This document shows, piece after piece, positions 62,746 through 64,000 of a stretch of DNA of 64,000 nucleotides. A program made the translations under genes and the position numbers. The stretch is from Anaerolineae bacterium (GTDB taxonomy: Bacteria > Chloroflexota > Anaerolineae > Anaerolineales > Anaerolineaceae). A model generated the notes under the pieces. It worked only from the letters and a program-made list of their open reading frames with translations, had not been told where the DNA came from and searched no databases. Every line of letters starts with the position of its first letter. The stretch's first letter is position 1. The DNA lies in assembly GCA_013314735.1 (NCBI GenBank), contig JABUFD010000002.1:620001-684000 (forward strand). The letters are read 5' to 3'.

Positions 62746-63426
62746 ATGTCTGCCCAAGATATCATGTACCATAAAGATAATAACCTGTTTGATTTTTGTG
62801 ATGGATTAAAGTTTAAAACTATATTGGCTGATCCTCCATGGCAATTTCAAAATCGGACAGGAAAAATGGCGCCTGAGCATAAACGCTTGAATCGATATCC
62901 GACAATGAAACTCGAGGATATCAAAGGTCTTCCTGTGTCAAAAGTAGCCGACGAAGTTTGCCATTTATATCTATGGGTCCCAAATGCATTATTGCCCGAG
63001 GGTTTGGAAGTTTTGAGGACATGGGGTTTTCAATACAAAACCAATATAATATGGGAAAAAGTTCGCAAAGATGGCGAACCGGATGGCCGTGGTGTTGGAT
63101 TTTACTTCCGTAATGTAACAGAGGTACTATTATTTGGAATTAAAGGAACCAAAGCCAGAACACTTGCTCCTGCCCGTAGTCAGGTAAATTTGATCCGTTC
63201 GCAAAAACGAGAGCACTCACGAAAACCAGATGAGATTTTTGAAGTTATTGAGCGATGTAGCCCAGGTCCTTATTTGGAATTATTCGCTCGTGGTGAAAGA
63301 GATGGTTGGACACTTTGGGGTAATCAGGCAAATGAAGAGTATGAACCTGATTGGGCAACATACAAGAATTCTACAATATTACCTTTATTCGATAATCAAA
63401 ATCATTTTGTAGGAAATGCCGATTAA
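62746..63426 (+). CDS. MT-A70 family DNA adenine methyltransferase
   Basis: 226 residues from ATG 62746. FKTILADPPWQFQN (DPPW at 29-32) is the catalytic motif of N6-adenine methylases of the MT-A70 class; YLWVPNALLPEGLEVLRTWG, IIWEKVRKDG, GFYFRNVTEVLLFGIKG and HSRKPDEIFEVIE complete the fold. It follows the endonuclease directly and should protect the host site. BglII's own methylase is described as an N4-cytosine enzyme, so this pairing differs from the prototype. A/T-rich like its partner. Confidence 0.9.
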   Translation: MSAQDIMYHKDNNLFDFCDGLKFKTILADPPWQFQNRTGKMAPEHKRLNRYPTMKLEDIKGLPVSKVADEVCHLYLWVPNALLPEGLEVLRTWGFQYKTNIIWEKVRKDGEPDGRGVGFYFRNVTEVLLFGIKGTKARTLAPARSQVNLIRSQKREHSRKPDEIFEVIERCSPGPYLELFARGERDGWTLWGNQANEEYEPDWATYKNSTILPLFDNQNHFVGNAD

Positions 63427-63443
63427 TACGGCACGGTATTTGT

Positions 63444-63740
63444 GTGGAAACCAGAATTCTTCAGGATTATGACACCATCCAAACCGCCCTGGCCAGTGGG
63501 CAAGAGGAGTTGATCCCGGTAGATGTGGTGTATGCGCTCCTTGATGGTGCCAATCCGATCCGGGTATGGCGGGAATTCCGCGGAATCCCGCGCCAGGCAT
63601 TGGCAGACCAGGCCGGGATCAGTACCGCATATCCCTCACAACTCGAAAACGGCAGGCGAACCGGATCGCTGGCAGTTTTGACCAGCATCGCACGCGTACT
63701 ACAAATTTCGCCGGATCAACTTTTGCCCGTCGCGCAATAA
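63444..63740 (+). CDS. XRE family helix-turn-helix regulator, antitoxin-like
   Basis: 98 residues from GTG 63444. The HTH is RVWREFRGIPRQALADQAGI plus STAYPSQLENGRRTGSLAVL; the N-terminal 35 residues form a short helical linker (VDVVYALLDGANP) as in HigA/RelB-like antitoxins. No toxin gene is adjacent. It follows the methylase by 17 nt but returns to normal GC, so it is probably native and not the controller of the restriction system. Confidence 0.8.
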   Translation: METRILQDYDTIQTALASGQEELIPVDVVYALLDGANPIRVWREFRGIPRQALADQAGISTAYPSQLENGRRTGSLAVLTSIARVLQISPDQLLPVAQ

Positions 63741-63808
63741 ACCCCGCCGCTTTCACTAACTTTTCACTTCTGGAAACGAAAGGATTCGCCGGCAGGCTTG
63801 GCTGCGCC

Positions 63809-63817
63809 TGTTATAAT
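63809..63817 (+). promoter_or_regulatory. extended -10 of the sialidase-like gene
   Basis: TGTTATAAT, 50 bp before ATG 63867. Confidence 0.45.
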
Positions 63818-63866
63818 CAGCATCATCCACCCAAACCATTCACTGCTGAGCGCCCCCACTCGCCTG

Positions 63867-64000
63867 ATGAACCTCCCCCTCCCCGTCATTGCCCATTCCC
63901 CCGCACGCACGCGGCAGTACATCGGTTCGCCGGGGATTGCCGCCCTGCCGGACGGCACGTTCCTCGCCAGCCATGACCTGTTCGGCCCTGGCAGCACGCG
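63867..64000 (+). CDS. sialidase/BNR-repeat-like protein, 3' end beyond the window
   Basis: Only the first 44 residues are present. [20 protein letters not shown] and HDLFGPGS match the N-terminal start of sialidase-fold glycoside hydrolases, where (Y)IGSP and LPDGT come just before the first BNR strand. No signal peptide is visible in this piece. The identity rests on a short stretch. Confidence 0.6.
   Translation, partial: MNLPLPVIAHSPARTRQYIGSPGIAALPDGTFLASHDLFGPGST

Noticed and set aside
63566-63976. 136-codon frame covering the XRE gene end and the sialidase start
   Set aside because: Overlaps two better-supported frames and has no domain pattern.

Overview
The window is a high-GC bacterial chromosome segment that fits an anaerobic, sugar-using member of the Chloroflexota (Anaerolineae type). 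This placement is inference from gene content: a GH4 glucosidase/galactosidase, a peptide-family sugar ABC transporter behind a CelR-type box, a GH99-like WbsX protein, a CxAxR sulfatase, a BTAD/NB-ARC/TPR regulator, a fused ECF ATPase and many TTG/GTG starts. No rRNA or tRNA gene was seen. The window opens inside a stand-alone IMP cyclohydrolase gene and closes just inside a sialidase-like gene.

Region by region. 1-4.6 kb: IMP cyclohydrolase, a UbiA-like membrane protein, then a tightly overlapping WD40 / NUDIX / solute-binding-lipoprotein run. 4.7-8.1 kb: GH99-like protein, convergent sulfatase and an AlkD-like protein. 8.2-9.4 kb: an AT-richer AAA/DUF4143 ATPase. 9.5-14.5 kb: GH4 glycosidase, a MerR regulator with its VWA partner, a His-rich mini membrane protein and a histidine phosphatase. 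14.6-21.1 kb: a five-gene ABC uptake operon with a consensus promoter carrying a LacI/CelR-type operator. 22.7-30.5 kb: a four-gene DNA-end-processing cluster (helicase-like protein, UvrD helicase, Fe-S PD-(D/E)XK nuclease, RecJ). 30.5-32.9 kb: dispersed inverted repeats around proC and a GxxExxY gene. 32.9-34.3 kb: short GH13 protein. 34.56-35.69 kb: a CRISPR array of 15 repeats with no cas gene in the window. 36-40.5 kb: SAM hydroxide adenosyltransferase followed by a complete ECF transporter (A-A fusion, S, T). 40.5-44.5 kb: acetyltransferases, a methyltransferase and an SDR on the minus strand. 44.5-49.5 kb: a 1120-residue BTAD regulator divergent from an EthD / membrane / hydrolase operon. 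49.6-58.9 kb: esterase, hydroxyacid dehydrogenase, 7TM-PAS-GAF-GGDEF protein, exported TPR-like protein, a tandem GNAT gene broken by one in-frame stop, ATP-grasp enzyme and fructosamine-kinase-like protein. 58.9-59.5 kb: mazEF. 59.6-61.9 kb: regulator/hydrolase pair and a flavin reductase. 62.1-63.7 kb: an AT-rich restriction-modification island (BglII-type nuclease, MT-A70 methylase) with an XRE regulator.

The most distinctive signals are: three genes (8254, 13156, 47901) whose near-consensus -10 ends exactly 6 nt before the start codon, predicting leaderless mRNAs; the MerR-VWA pair, in which the regulator carries a duplicated ALDYIH motif and a palindrome in its own promoter spacer; the split helicase/helicase/nuclease cluster joined to RecJ; the SAM hydrolase next to an ECF transporter; and the orphan CRISPR array. 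All functional statements rest on motif reading by eye; no search was run.
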